Assembly: GCA_015069365.1 (NCBI GenBank)
Contig: SVIT01000011.1
Location: forward strand, 1-32,337
Reading direction: 5' to 3'
Length of the DNA stretch: 32,337 nt
Source of the DNA: Clostridiales bacterium
GTDB taxonomy: Bacteria > Bacillota > Clostridia > Christensenellales > Borkfalkiaceae
The notes under the pieces were generated by a model. It saw nothing but the letters and a program-made list of their open reading frames with translations, made no database searches and was not told the origin of the DNA. A program made the position numbers and the translations under genes. Of this stretch, positions 1 to 7,265 are shown piece after piece. Numbering within the stretch: position 1 is the stretch's first letter; every line of letters starts with the position of its first letter.

Positions 1-82
1 CAGAAAGGTGCTTGCTGATTTGGCAGTGACCGATGCAGCAGCATTCGCTCAGCTTGTTGAAAAAGCAAAAGCAGCGCTTTAA
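1..82 (+). CDS. rplT: 50S ribosomal protein L20, C-terminal fragment
   Basis: The reading frame runs from base 2 to a TAA at 80-82 and has no start in the window, so only the last 26 residues are present. They read RKVLADLAVTDAAAFAQLVE followed by KAKAAL, which matches the very conserved end of ribosomal protein L20. L20 binds 23S rRNA early in assembly of the large subunit. In many Bacillota it is the last gene of infC-rpmI-rplT, and the terminator just after it (93-119) fits the end of that operon. An RNA methyltransferase gene next to rplT is a common arrangement in this phylum. The assignment is from recognition of the C-terminus only, but the match is distinctive. Confidence 0.85.
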   Translation, partial: RKVLADLAVTDAAAFAQLVEKAKAAL

Positions 83-92
83 TCAAAAAACG

Positions 93-119
93 AAAAGCCT
101 TTGAACAAAAGGCTTTTTT
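93..119 (+). terminator. Intrinsic terminator after rplT
   Basis: The arms AAAAGCCTTT (93-102) and AAAGGCTTTT (108-117) pair around a short loop and run into a T tract. It lies 11 nt after the rplT stop and 16 nt before the next start codon, so the following methyltransferase must depend on readthrough or on a promoter I cannot see. Confidence 0.85.
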
Positions 120-135
120 CGCTATTTTAAGAAAA

Positions 136-885
136 ATGATTTTAACCTCGAAAAACAATCCGCTTATCAAAGAAACAGCGGCGTTAAAGGACAAAAAAGC
201 ACGCAAGGAAATGGGCTTATTCCTCGTGGAAGGGCGCAAAATGGCGGTGGAATGTCAAAAAAGCGATTTTGAGATAGACCGCGTTTTTGTCGCAGAAAGC
301 TACACGGGCGAAAATCCTTTCTCGGCAGAACAAACCGTGTGCGTTTCCGACGACGTATTCCGCTTTTTGTCCGATGAAAAGACGCCGCAGGGCATTCTTT
401 GTCGGGTAAAAATCCCTACGCATTCCTTGCGCGCACCCAAGGGCAAATGCTTGCTGTTGGACGGTGTTGCCGATCCTGGCAACATTGGTACGATTATTCG
501 TACGGCAAATGCCGCGGGATATGAGGAGATTTATTTGACGGAAGAATGCGCCGACCCATATTCCCCCAAGGGTGTTCGCGCAAGCATGTCGGGTGTATTT
601 TTCACCAAACTTTATCGCTCGTCCAGGGTAGAAATTTTATCCGTTTTATCGGGAATTCCTCTCGTGGTGGCGGACATGGGTGGGGCAAACGTATTTTCTT
701 TCCGCGCGCCCGAACGTTTTGCGTTGGCAATCGGTAATGAAGCCAACGGCATCTCCGAGGCGGTACGCTTGGCGGCTACGCATACGGTGCGTATTCCTAT
801 GCAAGCCACGCAGGAAAGCTTGAATGCGGCAATTTCGGCGGGTATCATCATGTACGTCTTAAATAAAGACGATTTTAAGGAATAA
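136..885 (+). CDS. SpoU/TrmH-family RNA 2'-O-methyltransferase
   Basis: A 249-residue protein of the SPOUT class that transfers a methyl group from SAM to a ribose 2'-OH in rRNA or tRNA. The three SPOUT motifs are visible: LDGVADPGNIGTIIRTANAA near residue 110, IGNEANGIS at about 199-207, and IPMQATQESLNAAISAGI at about 221-238. The N-terminal part (residues 1-95, with TSKNNPLIKE and FLVEGRKMAVE) resembles the substrate-binding domain of RlmB/TsnR-like members. Length is typical. The exact target nucleotide cannot be read from the sequence, so no gene symbol is given. The ATG at 136 has only a weak AAGAAAA upstream rather than a clear Shine-Dalgarno. The next gene follows after 18 nt, so the two are probably co-transcribed. 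Confidence 0.9.
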   Translation: MILTSKNNPLIKETAALKDKKARKEMGLFLVEGRKMAVECQKSDFEIDRVFVAESYTGENPFSAEQTVCVSDDVFRFLSDEKTPQGILCRVKIPTHSLRAPKGKCLLLDGVADPGNIGTIIRTANAAGYEEIYLTEECADPYSPKGVRASMSGVFFTKLYRSSRVEILSVLSGIPLVVADMGGANVFSFRAPERFALAIGNEANGISEAVRLAATHTVRIPMQATQESLNAAISAGIIMYVLNKDDFKE

Positions 886-903
886 ACTGAAAGGAGAAAT
901 ATC

Positions 904-1698
904 ATGTCAGGACATAGCAAATGGCATAACATACAGGCAAAAAAAGGTAAGGCAGACGCAGCGAAGGGTAGAATTTTCACCAAGCTCGGCAGAGAAATTG
1001 CGGTAGCGGCAAAATCCAACCCCAACCCCGAAACCAACAGTAAGTTGGCGGATATCATTGCAAAGGCAAAGGCTGCCAATATGCCCAACGACAACATTCA
1101 GCGTAGCATCAAAAAAGCGTCGGGCGAAATGAGTGGCGCAGATTATAAGGAATTGACGTACGAAGGCTACGGCGTAGCAGGTTCGGCGGTGATCATTGTA
1201 ACGTTGACGGACAACATCAACCGTACGGCGGGTGACGTGCGCGCAATTTTGGGTAAACACGGCGGTCAGCTCGGTCAAAACGGTTGCGTATCGTATAACT
1301 TTGATAACAAGGGTTATATCGTAATCGAAAGAACGGTAGAGTTGGACGAAGATACGATGACGGAATACGCGTTGGAAGCAGGCGCAGACGACGTACTTGT
1401 CAGTGATGACGTATACGAAATCTTTACCGCGCCCGAAACCTTCTCCGACGTGCGCAAGTACTTGGAAGACAAGAATGCAGAGTTAATGGCGGCAGCGCCT
1501 AAGGGCAAGAGAAACGAAGAGGAAGAACCCAAGATTCGTTTTGTACAGGCAGAGGTTGCTATGATTCCTCAAAACAGAATCACGTTGCCTGAGGATAAGG
1601 TCGCTACGTTCATCAAGATGGTTGATGCGTTGGAAGATCACGACGACGTTCAAAACGTATATCACAACGTAGAATTGCCCGACGAGGATGAGGAATAA
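904..1698 (+). CDS. yebC: YebC/PmpR family protein
   Basis: A 264-residue protein that opens with the family signature MSGHSKWHNIQAKKGKADAA and continues with the conserved FTKLGREIAVAAK and GQNGCVSYNF segments. YebC/PmpR proteins were first described as DNA-binding transcriptional regulators; more recent work on Bacillus and Streptococcus relatives ties them to translation through difficult peptide stretches such as polyproline. Which role applies here cannot be told from sequence. The protein is slightly longer than the usual 240-250 residues and ends in an acidic tail (DEDEE). The start is well supported by AAAGGAGA ahead of the ATG. It follows the methyltransferase by 18 nt and is followed by a new promoter at 1717. 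Confidence 0.93.
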   Translation: MSGHSKWHNIQAKKGKADAAKGRIFTKLGREIAVAAKSNPNPETNSKLADIIAKAKAANMPNDNIQRSIKKASGEMSGADYKELTYEGYGVAGSAVIIVTLTDNINRTAGDVRAILGKHGGQLGQNGCVSYNFDNKGYIVIERTVELDEDTMTEYALEAGADDVLVSDDVYEIFTAPETFSDVRKYLEDKNAELMAAAPKGKRNEEEEPKIRFVQAEVAMIPQNRITLPEDKVATFIKMVDALEDHDDVQNVYHNVELPDEDEE

Positions 1699-1716
1699 TT
1701 ATTTTCATTCAAACGT

Positions 1717-1746
1717 TTGACAAGACATTGTTTTAAATGTTATAAT
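1717..1746 (+). promoter_or_regulatory. Sigma-A type promoter of the riboswitch-ATPase unit
   Basis: TTGACA (1717-1722) and TATAAT (1741-1746) are separated by 18 nt, with a TG one base before the -10 (extended -10). The start of transcription would be near 1753, just before the conserved riboswitch core. A perfect 12-bp palindrome, TCAAACGTTTGA at 1709-1720, overlaps the -35. Confidence 0.85.
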
Positions 1747-1752
1747 TTAAAA

Positions 1753-1915
1753 AAAGGGAGTAGCATACGCGTACTGCGTGGTAAGTCAACAACACTGACT
1801 GAAAAACAGTCTGGCTTGCCTTAATTTGCGAGACTTAATTATATAGGTGTGCTGTATAATGAGTTCCTTTTAGAAATTCGACCGAGTACGGCATTGCCTA
1901 CTCGGTTTTATTTTT
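1753..1915 (+). promoter_or_regulatory. yybP-ykoY family Mn2+ riboswitch
   Basis: The leader carries the conserved yybP-ykoY elements: GGGAGTAGC at 1756-1764 and TTTGCGAGACTT at 1825-1836. Between them a helix can form from GGTAAG (about 1780-1785) with CTTGCC (1815-1820), and a hairpin from GACTG with CAGTC (about 1797-1811). The flanks ATAATTTAA and CTTAATTAT can close the outer helix. A terminator follows at 1881-1915, giving a transcriptional switch. Family members sense Mn2+ and commonly control Mn2+ exporters, including P-type ATPases, which matches the gene downstream. By analogy I expect Mn2+ to favour readthrough into the ATPase; that direction is inference, because I cannot compute the alternative folds. 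Confidence 0.85.
1881..1915 (+). terminator. Riboswitch expression-platform terminator
   Basis: ACCGAGTA (1881-1888) pairs with TACTCGGT (1899-1906), with a further GGC/GCC pair inside, followed by TTTATTTTT. It lies before the ATPase start codon at 1951, so it must be bypassed for expression. Confidence 0.85.
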
Positions 1916-1950
1916 CGTATAAAAGAAATAATATATATAAGGAGATAAAA

Positions 1951-4596
1951 ATGAGACACTATTGCGAAGAAAAGCAAGCGGTTTTGCAGGCCTTGGACTC
2001 AAACCGTGAAAATGGGCTTTCCGTTCAAGAATCGGCAACTCGTTTGGCTGAAAACGGAAGGAACCGTTTAGAGGCGGCGAAAAAGAAATCTCTTGTGCGC
2101 CGTTTCTTAGAACAGCTTGCCGATCCCATGATCATCATTCTCATCATTGCGGCGGCGATCAGCGGCGTTTTAGCGATTGTTGAGGGCGAGGGTTACGTAG
2201 ACGTCGTCATTATCATGGCGGTGGTTCTGATCAACGCTGTTCTGGGTGTATTCCAAGAAAGCAAAGCAGAAAAAGCGATAGAGGCACTACAAGAAATGTC
2301 AGCTGCGACCTCAAAAGTCTTGCGTGACGGAAAGGTCGTTGTGGTTCCCAGTGAAGAACTGGTTGTAGGCGACGTGGTGCTGTTGGAGGCAGGCGATGCA
2401 GTTCCTGCAGACGGTCGTGTTTTAGAATGTGCGAGTCTGAAAGTGGAAGAGGCGGCGCTCACGGGCGAATCTGTTCCCGTTACCAAAACGGAAGAGAAAA
2501 TTACGCTTGCAAAAGACGCGAAAGACGTGCCTTTGGGTGACCGTAAAAACATGGTCTATATGGGCAGTACGGTCGTATACGGGCGTGGCGTGGTCGTGAT
2601 TACGGCGACTGGTATGGCGACTGAAATGGGCAAGATTGCAGGCGCATTGTCGCAGGCGGAAGAGGGTAAAACACCCCTTCAAATCAAGCTCGGCCAGCTC
2701 TCGAAAACACTTACTTGGCTCGTCCTTGGTATCTGCGTAATCGTGTTCGGCGTACAGTTATTGCGTGCGGGCGATTTGAACTTCCAATTTGCGTTGAGCT
2801 CGTTCATGGTAGCCGTGTCTTTGGCTGTTGCGGCGATTCCTGAGGGTTTGGCGGCGGTTGTTACGGTCGTTTTATCAATCGGTGTTACGAACATGTCCAA
2901 ACGCAACGCGATTATACGTAAACTGACCGCGGTAGAAACGCTTGGCTGTGCGCAGATTATTTGTTCCGATAAAACGGGTACTTTGACGCAGAACAAGATG
3001 ACGGTAGTGGATCATTTTGGCGAAGACGAAAACCGTATTGCGGTGGGTATGGCGCTTTGTAGCGACGCAGAACTTGCCGACGACGGTACGTTGACGGGCG
3101 AACCGACCGAAACGGCACTTGTCGACTGGTCGGCAAAACTCGGTCAAAAGAAGAACTCGTTGAAGGTGGTATTCCCCCGCATAGGCGAGGCCCCGTTCGA
3201 CTCCAATCGTAAGATGATGTCCACCGTTCATGGGACGGAAAACGGATATATTCAATACACAAAAGGCGCGCCCGACGTTGTAATCGACCGTTGTGCGTAC
3301 TATCTTGAGAATGGCAAATGTGTGCCGATGACGGAGGAATATCGCGCTAAAATCCTTGCGGCGAACAAGGAAATGGCGGATAGAGCGCTCCGTGTTTTGG
3401 CATGCGCTGAACGCAGTTGGGAGAATGTTCCTACTGATTACGAACCTGAAAACTTGGAGAAAGAGCTTTGCTTTACTGGGCTTTGCGGTATGATCGACCC
3501 CGTTCGTCCCGAGGTAAAGGTCGCAATCGAGCAATGCTTGTCGGCGGGGGTGCGTCCGATTATGATTACGGGCGATCACGTGGATACGGCTGTGGCAATT
3601 GCGAAAGAACTGGGGATATTATCAGAGGGCACGCAGGCAATGACGGGTGCTCAGCTCGATTGTATGACGGAGGAAGAATTCCTTGCTCAGTTCCAAAACA
3701 TCAGCGTATATGCGCGTGTACAACCCGAACATAAGACTCGTATTGTCAATGCGTGGAGAGGAGCAGGTTACGTAACGGCAATGACGGGGGACGGCGTCAA
3801 CGATGCGCCCTCGATAAAATCGGCGGATATCGGTGTTGGTATGGGGATCACTGGTACGGACGTTACGAAGAACGTCGCGGACATGGTACTGGCGGACGAC
3901 AATTTTGCGACTATCGTCGGTGCAGTTGAAGAAGGGCGTCGTATCTATGACAATATCAGAAAAGCGATTCAATTCTTGCTCGCTTCGAACATGAGTGAGG
4001 TTATCTCCATCTTTGTTGCGACGCTGATCGGCTTTACGATTTTAAAGCCTGTGCATTTGCTTTGGATTAACCTCGTTACCGACTGTTTTCCTGCGCTTGC
4101 GCTCGGTATGGAACGTGCGGAAGACGATATTATGAAGCGTAAACCTAGACCCTCGTCTGCTGGTATATTTGCAGGCGGTTTGGGGGTAGATGTACTCTAT
4201 CAAGGGATTCTCGTTTCGATCTTGACGCTTGGTTCTTATTTCCTCGGTCACTATCTGCAATTCGGTACGTGGACGATTGAAAACACTACGCACGGCATGA
4301 CCATGGCTTTCTTGACGATGTCCATGGCGGAAATTTTCCACAGTTTGAATATGCGTTCACAAAGAGACAGTCTCTTTAAAATGAAACATCAAAACAAGGC
4401 GCTTTGGCTGGCGGCACTCGGATCGCTTGTGGCGACAACCCTAGTATGCTGTGTTCCGTTCCTTGCTACGGCGTTCGGGTTTGAAAGAATCGGCATTGAA
4501 GAATATGCGGTTGCAATGTTGTTAGGGTTCTTAGTCATACCCGTGGTCGAGGTTGTTAAACTTATCCAGAGAAAAATTGCAAAAAAACGCGGTTAA
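1951..4596 (+). CDS. P2A-type cation-transporting ATPase (Ca2+ or Mn2+)
   Basis: An 881-residue P-type ATPase that couples ATP hydrolysis to cation transport across the cytoplasmic membrane. Visible motifs: actuator TGES at 171-174, phosphorylation DKTGT with Asp340, and hinge TGDGVND at 612-618. The SERCA-type ion ligands are present: E298 in the M4 PEGL, N680 and E683 in M5 (ASNMSE), and N707, T710 and D711 in M6 (INLVTD). This places it in the P2A (SERCA-like) group rather than the heavy-metal P1B group, and no N-terminal CxxC metal domain is seen. The start at 1951 is chosen because GGAG sits 6 nt upstream; an in-frame GTG at 1849 lies inside the riboswitch and upstream of its terminator. 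Control by a Mn2+ riboswitch argues for Mn2+ (perhaps with Ca2+) efflux. Confidence 0.93.
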   Translation: MRHYCEEKQAVLQALDSNRENGLSVQESATRLAENGRNRLEAAKKKSLVRRFLEQLADPMIIILIIAAAISGVLAIVEGEGYVDVVIIMAVVLINAVLGVFQESKAEKAIEALQEMSAATSKVLRDGKVVVVPSEELVVGDVVLLEAGDAVPADGRVLECASLKVEEAALTGESVPVTKTEEKITLAKDAKDVPLGDRKNMVYMGSTVVYGRGVVVITATGMATEMGKIAGALSQAEEGKTPLQIKLGQLSKTLTWLVLGICVIVFGVQLLRAGDLNFQFALSSFMVAVSLAVAAIPEGLAAVVTVVLSIGVTNMSKRNAIIRKLTAVETLGCAQIICSDKTGTLTQNKMTVVDHFGEDENRIAVGMALCSDAELADDGTLTGEPTETALVDWSAKLGQKKNSLKVVFPRIGEAPFDSNRKMMSTVHGTENGYIQYTKGAPDVVIDRCAYYLENGKCVPMTEEYRAKILAANKEMADRALRVLACAERSWENVPTDYEPENLEKELCFTGLCGMIDPVRPEVKVAIEQCLSAGVRPIMITGDHVDTAVAIAKELGILSEGTQAMTGAQLDCMTEEEFLAQFQNISVYARVQPEHKTRIVNAWRGAGYVTAMTGDGVNDAPSIKSADIGVGMGITGTDVTKNVADMVLADDNFATIVGAVEEGRRIYDNIRKAIQFLLASNMSEVISIFVATLIGFTILKPVHLLWINLVTDCFPALALGMERAEDDIMKRKPRPSSAGIFAGGLGVDVLYQGILVSILTLGSYFLGHYLQFGTWTIENTTHGMTMAFLTMSMAEIFHSLNMRSQRDSLFKMKHQNKALWLAALGSLVATTLVCCVPFLATAFGFERIGIEEYAVAMLLGFLVIPVVEVVKLIQRKIAKKRG

Positions 4597-4616
4597 GCGT
4601 TGGGTTGAGAAGCGGA

Positions 4617-4677
4617 GGGTGAAAAAGCAAAAAAAATGTTTTTTCTTAAAAAAAATTTCATTTTTCCCAGTTTTTTT
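4617..4677 (+). terminator. Possible weak terminator after the ATPase
   Basis: GGG (4617-4619) plus an A tract can pair with TTTTTCCC (4661-4668), which runs into TTTTTTT at 4671-4677. The loop is long and A/T-rich, so this is only a plausible terminator. Most of the GC content is in three base pairs. Confidence 0.3.
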
Positions 4678-4688
4678 ACCCCAAACTC

Positions 4689-4717
4689 TTGACCGATTGA
4701 TTTAGATATGTTATAAT
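4689..4717 (+). promoter_or_regulatory. Promoter of the 740-residue repeat protein
   Basis: TTGACC (4689-4694) and TATAAT (4712-4717) are spaced by 17 nt, with TG placed as an extended -10 (TGTTATAAT). Transcription would start near 4724, about 205 nt before the start codon. Confidence 0.85.
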
Positions 4718-4723
4718 AATACT

Positions 4724-4928
4724 TGTAAAAGCAGGATTTTAGTTTTTTTGCGTAAAAAATAGGGTAATTCGGTACATGCTATCATGCTTTCCACATCTTG
4801 AGAAGAAAAAACGTATCGAAATGGACGAAAAAACACTTTAAAAAATTTTCGAGTCAAAAAAGCTTAAAATCACAATCCGAAGAAAATTAATTTCAGCCCT
4901 AAAGGCGGATAATAAAACGAGGTGTAAC
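4724..4928 (+). other. Long AT-rich 5' leader of the repeat protein
   Basis: About 205 nt of untranslated leader. I see no known riboswitch, tRNA-like element or terminator in it. Small features are a CATGC direct repeat near 4777-4790, a CGAAAA/TTTTCG pair spanning about 4829-4851, a six-codon ATG-to-TAA frame beginning ATGGACGAA near 4820 without a ribosome binding site, and GCC/GGC pairing near 4895-4907. The coding start is preceded by CGAGGTG. Confidence 0.4.
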
Positions 4929-7151
4929 ATGGCGAAACCTGAAAGAACTCAACCAGACAAATTTGACGCATTGTATCAATGGCTTTCGTATGAACTGCAA
5001 CAGGCGAAAGATACATTGATGACGGAAGTTCGTCTTTCTTCTGCACAGATCGGTGCCCTGTATCAGGAAATGAAGAATGACAGCGATGAAGCTTCGAAGG
5101 CTGTCTCGCAAGAAATCCGTTACAGCTACAAGCAGAATCAGACCATCTATGACGGTTTGGCAGCTATGCTTTCCCAAGAGGTCGGTGAAAGACTGAACTC
5201 GATGGATGAGAAGTTGGCTGCGTTGGAACAGCTTCAGGTTCTCCTTAACGAGCTTAACGAAATTAAATATAACTACATGCACTTGCAGGCAGTTTGCAGT
5301 GACATGGCTTCGGTCGTTTCGAACGAAGTTAACCCCAAGCTGGACGCCATCAGCAGTAAACAAGTTTTGCTCGATCAGATCGAATCTATTGTAGAAGAGA
5401 TTAATGCAAAGCTCGAGGGGTATCTTCCCACGGAAGAAGACTATAAAAAGCTCGCTGAAACGATCTCTGAAAAAACGGAAGAAAGCGTTTCTGAACACAG
5501 CCGCCAGGTTATCGAGGCTGTTTCTGGACTCGTTGTTCCCGAAAACGTTGATTACGACCGTATCGTAGAAGAGGTAGGCGACAAAGTTCTCGAGCTGTTG
5601 AACGAAATCAAAGGCGCTCAGCAGGATGAAAAGCTTGTTAGTTATTCCTCTACGGTTGATTATGACAGAATCATCTGCGGCGCAGCTGAAAAGGTAGTCG
5701 AATCTCTTCCTTACAATGAAAAGGTAGATTATAGCCGTATTGAAAAAGCAGCAGCGATCGATATGGACGCTTTGGCAGAAGCAGTTGCCGGCAAGATTGT
5801 AGTTCCTCAGGTTAACTACGAACGTCTTGCAGACCTTGTTGTTTCCAAGATCGCAGTTCCCGAGGTTGATTACGAACGTCTTGCTGACCTCGTTGTTTCC
5901 AAGATTGTTGTTCCCGAGGCACCTGCTGCTCCCGAAGTTGACTGCGAAGGCCTTGCTGATCTCGTTGTTGAAAAGATGGCTGCTGGTACGGAACAGACCT
6001 GCGAAGTTGTTCTTGATGACGCTGGTATTGCTGAGATCGCAGAAAAGGTATCCGAGAAGATCGTTACTGGTGTAGAGGCTATCGACTACGACAAAGTATG
6101 TCAGGCAGCGCAAGCAGCTCAGATTTTGCCTGATCCCGTTGATTACGATCGTATTGCTGAAATCGTTGAAGATAAATTGTCTGGTGAAGAACCTACATAC
6201 GATTTGGTTATCGACGAAGAAGGTATCAATGCAATCGCGAAAGGCGTATCCGAAGAACTTTGCCAGATGTACGTTCCTTGCGACGTTGAAGTTGTAGAAG
6301 AAGCTCCTGCTGAAGAGATTGTTGAGGAAACGGTTGAGGAGACAGTAGAAGAAACGCCTGTTGAGGAAGTTATTCAAGAATCTTTCGTAGAAGAAGTTAT
6401 TGAAGAAGCTCCCGTTGAGGAAGTTGTAGAGGAAGTTATTGAAGAAGCTCCCGTTGAAGAAGTTGCAGAGGAAGTCATTGAAGAGGCTCCCGTTGAAGAA
6501 GTTGTAGAGGAAGTTATTGAAGAAACTCCCGTTGAAGAAGTTGTAGAGCCTGTTGTTGAAGAAACGCCTGTTGAGGAAGAGCTTGCTGCAACGTCTGCAC
6601 ATGTATTCGAAGAAGTTGGCAACGAATTGGTTGACGCTGAAACGGGTCTTGTAATTCGCTTAAAGAGAAGCTTCACAGCGAAGATGAAACAGAGCGAAGA
6701 AAAGGTAAAGGGTTACTACAGCGACCTTAAGAACGAATTAACTTCTTATAAGAGAATCAACTCCAACGTAAGCTGGCACGGTGACAGATTCAACTTCGGT
6801 CGCGACACGGTTGCGAAGATCAATATCTGTGGTAAGACGTTGTGCTTCTATTTGGCACTTGATCCTAACGATGAGGAAACGTTCAAGACGACCGTATATC
6901 ACCAGAAAGACGTAGGTAATCAGAAAGCGTACGAAAATACGCCTTTTATGGTCAAGATTAAGAGTGACGCGGCCGCGAAGAAGGCTCTCCGTTTGGTTGG
7001 CTATCTTGCTGAAAAACTCGGCACGGAAAAAGAAGAAAATCCTGAAGTTGTAGACTATGTAGAAGAATTTGCGTATGAATCCACCAAGCAGCTCTTCGAC
7101 GAAGGCTTCATTAAAGCAACGAAGGAAAAGAAAGTAGAGTTCGATTTCTAA
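4929..7151 (+). CDS. Acidic repeat protein with conserved C-terminal domain, function unknown
   Basis: A 740-residue cytoplasmic-type protein (no signal peptide or membrane segment seen). Residues 1-200 are helical-looking and Gln/Glu/Lys-rich, plausibly coiled coil. From about 207 to 420 there are eight degenerate copies of a motif like VDYDRIAEIVEDKL, starting at residues 207, 243, 266, 295, 313, 337, 385 and 404. Residues 453-552 are an acidic Glu/Val/Pro tract containing four 13-residue copies of EVIEEAPVEEVVE (489-540). Residues 565-740 form a separate basic-to-mixed domain starting GLVIRLKRSFTAKM, with SWHGDRFNFGRD and CGKTLCFYLALDP. From memory, similar C-terminal domains occur in uncharacterised clostridial proteins; I know no function. 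It has its own promoter and terminator, so it is a single-gene unit. A scaffold or protein-binding role is only a guess. Confidence 0.85.
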   Translation: MAKPERTQPDKFDALYQWLSYELQQAKDTLMTEVRLSSAQIGALYQEMKNDSDEASKAVSQEIRYSYKQNQTIYDGLAAMLSQEVGERLNSMDEKLAALEQLQVLLNELNEIKYNYMHLQAVCSDMASVVSNEVNPKLDAISSKQVLLDQIESIVEEINAKLEGYLPTEEDYKKLAETISEKTEESVSEHSRQVIEAVSGLVVPENVDYDRIVEEVGDKVLELLNEIKGAQQDEKLVSYSSTVDYDRIICGAAEKVVESLPYNEKVDYSRIEKAAAIDMDALAEAVAGKIVVPQVNYERLADLVVSKIAVPEVDYERLADLVVSKIVVPEAPAAPEVDCEGLADLVVEKMAAGTEQTCEVVLDDAGIAEIAEKVSEKIVTGVEAIDYDKVCQAAQAAQILPDPVDYDRIAEIVEDKLSGEEPTYDLVIDEEGINAIAKGVSEELCQMYVPCDVEVVEEAPAEEIVEETVEETVEETPVEEVIQESFVEEVIEEAPVEEVVEEVIEEAPVEEVAEEVIEEAPVEEVVEEVIEETPVEEVVEPVVEETPVEEELAATSAHVFEEVGNELVDAETGLVIRLKRSFTAKMKQSEEKVKGYYSDLKNELTSYKRINSNVSWHGDRFNFGRDTVAKINICGKTLCFYLALDPNDEETFKTTVYHQKDVGNQKAYENTPFMVKIKSDAAAKKALRLVGYLAEKLGTEKEENPEVVDYVEEFAYESTKQLFDEGFIKATKEKKVEFDF
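5547..6190 (+). repeat. Eight degenerate VDYDRI-type peptide repeats
   Basis: Copies start at nucleotides 5547, 5655, 5724, 5811, 5865, 5937, 6081 and 6138. The consensus is V-[DN]-Y-[DE]-[RK]-[IL]-A-x-x-V-x-x-K-[IL], with spacing varying from 18 to 48 residues. The copies at 5811 and 5865 are the closest to each other (ERLADLVVSKI in both), suggesting recent duplication there. Confidence 0.75.
6393..6548 (+). repeat. 39-nt coding minisatellite, four copies
   Basis: Four tandem units at 6393-6431, 6432-6470, 6471-6509 and 6510-6548 encode EVIEEAPVEEVVE with minor changes (A for V in copy 2, T for A in copy 4). Related but diverged units flank them on both sides. Because the unit is a multiple of three, copy-number change would keep the frame. 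Confidence 0.85.
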
Positions 7152-7191
7152 TGATCGGCTCCCATACAAAAGAAACATACGAATAAAGAAA

Positions 7192-7230
7192 AGAGAGCTG
7201 ATAATTCCATATTTTCGGCTCTCTATTTTA
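7192..7230 (+). terminator. Intrinsic terminator after the repeat protein
   Basis: AGAGAGCTGA (7192-7201) pairs with TCGGCTCTCT (7215-7224) over 10 bp including one G-U pair, followed by ATTTTAT. It lies about 40 nt after the stop codon. Confidence 0.85.
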
Positions 7231-7265
7231 TAGGCGGAAAACCGCCGAGGAGAACGATTTAGACA

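Noticed and set aside
1849-1950. In-frame GTG start adding 34 residues to the cation ATPase
   Set aside because: It lies inside the riboswitch and its terminator, while GGAG sits properly before the ATG at 1951, where family similarity begins.
4899-6602. A 567-residue open frame on the minus strand, rich in Asn and Phe
   Set aside because: It is the antisense of the Glu/Val-rich repeat gene, whose GAA and GTT codons give few stops on the other strand. There is no ribosome binding site, and its composition is that of a shadow frame.
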